Below are positions 63,088-64,000 of a DNA stretch of 64,000 bases, piece after piece. The stretch covers positions 620,001-684,000 of the forward strand of contig NZ_VTYQ01000003.1 in NCBI RefSeq assembly GCF_013113835.1, read 5' to 3'. Each line of letters starts with the position of its first letter. Position 1 is the stretch's first letter. The position numbers were made by a program, and so were the translations under genes. This DNA is from Vibrio sp. RE88 (GTDB lineage Bacteria; Pseudomonadota; Gammaproteobacteria; Enterobacterales; Vibrionaceae). A model generated the notes under the pieces. That model was not told where the DNA came from and ran no database searches. It worked only from the letters and a program-made list of their open reading frames with translations.

Positions 63088-64000
63088 TCACCGATCTTGC
63101 TCTTCAATAAACTGAGAAGGGGAAACGCCAAAACGATGTTTAAATCGTTGGCTAAAGTAGGAAGGGTCATTGAACCCGCATTCGAAGGCTACATCTGAGA
63201 TTTTCTCACCAGCCAACAAACGTCGACAAGCATAGTCCAGCCGTACTTCGGTCACGTAGTCCATAAACGTACGTTCTGCAGCTGACTTAAATCGACGCTG
63301 TAAACTACGCTCGGATACGTACATTTGCTTAGCCGCTGAAGCCGTACCAAATTCCGGATCTGAATAATGTTTGACGACCAAAGCTTCGAGTTTTTCAATC
63401 CACGGGTCTTTCGATTGTTCTTCAGATAAACCTGTGTCGGTAAGCTGAACAATCGAGTTTTCTTCAAATTCACTACCAACTGGCCAAACAAACTCAATTA
63501 AGTTTCGTTCATCAGAACTGTATCGATGGAAATTGCCGCCATTTTCTTTGACCAAAGACTCGATTTCATTCCACACTTCAATGGCTGTCACGGAAGTATC
63601 ATCAAGCTTTGCGCCTTGCTCGGTCATGGAAAAGTAGACTTTTTCGTCATTGATACGATACCGCATCAGCACGACTTGCCCGCGATATGAGCGCTTAATC
63701 AGGTTATCAATCAGAAGATTAAACACACTATCGAGGTTAAAAGCGTCGAGCGTGACATAAATGTCCTTATCTTCTTCTGAGTTTATCTCGACAGATAAAC
63801 CAGCCTTACTAAGCTCTTCTTGCCAACCATCCAATGCAGAGCGCAATACCAAAGACAGGTTGTAAACTGGCAAGGCATCACCATTAGCCGCGCGAACGTT
63901 GAGCAGTAGATCCAGTTCATGAATCATAAATCTCAATAATTGCTGTTTGCCTTGTTCTGAATCAGTGGTCGTCTGTGATGCACACCCTTGCAGCCTTTCC
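63088..64000 (-). CDS. Kinase-like ATPase / AraC fusion regulator, 5' end outside the window
   Basis: At least 304 residues; the frame stays open to the right edge. Order: a histidine-kinase-like segment (EQGKQQLLRFMIHELDLLLNV, HxEL box), a degenerate HATPase domain (N-box-like LLIDNLIKRSYRG, no proper G1 motif), then a C-terminal AraC/XylS domain (AAKQMYVSERSLQRRFKSA and ISDVAFECGFNDPSYFSQRFKHRFGVSPSQF). The upstream part probably contains a sensor domain. This is a one-protein hybrid two-component regulator architecture; TTG 63936 or ATG 63927 should not be taken as the start. Ligand unknown. Confidence 0.8.
   Translation of the reverse strand, partial: ERLQGCASQTTTDSEQGKQQLLRFMIHELDLLLNVRAANGDALPVYNLSLVLRSALDGWQEELSKAGLSVEINSEEDKDIYVTLDAFNLDSVFNLLIDNLIKRSYRGQVVLMRYRINDEKVYFSMTEQGAKLDDTSVTAIEVWNEIESLVKENGGNFHRYSSDERNLIEFVWPVGSEFEENSIVQLTDTGLSEEQSKDPWIEKLEALVVKHYSDPEFGTASAAKQMYVSERSLQRRFKSAAERTFMDYVTEVRLDYACRRLLAGEKISDVAFECGFNDPSYFSQRFKHRFGVSPSQFIEEQDR

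Noticed and set aside
1..64000. CRISPR arrays, insertion sequences, integron or toxin-antitoxin modules
   Set aside because: No repeated spacers, transposase, integrase or paired small toxin/antitoxin genes could be found; all larger frames are explained by core genes.

Overview
This window is an ordinary-looking stretch of core chromosome from a Vibrio (Vibrionaceae, Gammaproteobacteria). The assignment rests on a virulence-type LysR regulator that reads as AphB, the polar chemotaxis pair ParC/ParP, the gene order flhA-flhF-flhG-fliA-cheY-cheZ-cheA-cheB-parC-parP-cheW, two tandem FadL porins beside an ECF sigma/anti-sigma pair, and the fadIJ, ccm and feoABC loci. I see no insertion sequence, prophage, integron, CRISPR array, rRNA or obvious pseudogene. 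One tRNA gene is present.

Layout. 1-5.3 kb: dctB (3' end) and dctD encode a C4-dicarboxylate two-component system; a DUF2789 gene follows; the divergent dctPQM TRAP transporter has a good sigma-54 promoter with an inverted-repeat upstream site, so DctD probably drives it. 5.4-12.1 kb: a glucose/mannose-type ABC transporter operon followed by its likely GtrS/GltR-like kinase and regulator. 12.2-15.1 kb: SelO, a 33-residue small protein, a conserved hypothetical gene and tRNA-Arg(UCU). 15.2-23.6 kb: folD with a PurR-like box, then apt-dnaX-ybaB-recR, a 43-residue small membrane protein with ybaN, rssB, aphB and a YdjA-type nitroreductase. 23.7-33.1 kb is lipid themed: fadIJ, an ECF sigma factor with a DUF3379 anti-sigma-like protein, two fadL genes and mlaA.

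33.1-40.2 kb carries the complete cytochrome c maturation operon ccmABCDEFGHI. 40.3-53.1 kb is the flagellar/chemotaxis operon, headed by a sigma-54-type promoter before flhA and ending with a DUF2802 gene and a terminator. 53.2-59.8 kb holds sixA, a large M16 protease, yecM, argS with an unusually structured leader, and a HIT protein. 59.8-62.6 kb is feoABC, with a Fur box and an FNR-like site at -41.5 from a predicted start. The right edge has a probable trans-acting small RNA and the 3' part of a kinase-like/AraC fusion regulator.

No large new system is evident. The best leads are RNA-level and small-gene signals: the three-way-junction leader of argS, the structured RNA near 62.9 kb, a candidate small RNA upstream of fadI, two slippery sites in dnaX predicting a gamma form, two small proteins absent from a length-filtered annotation, a ybaN gene without a normal start codon, and hairpins placed between binding-protein and permease genes in both transporter operons.
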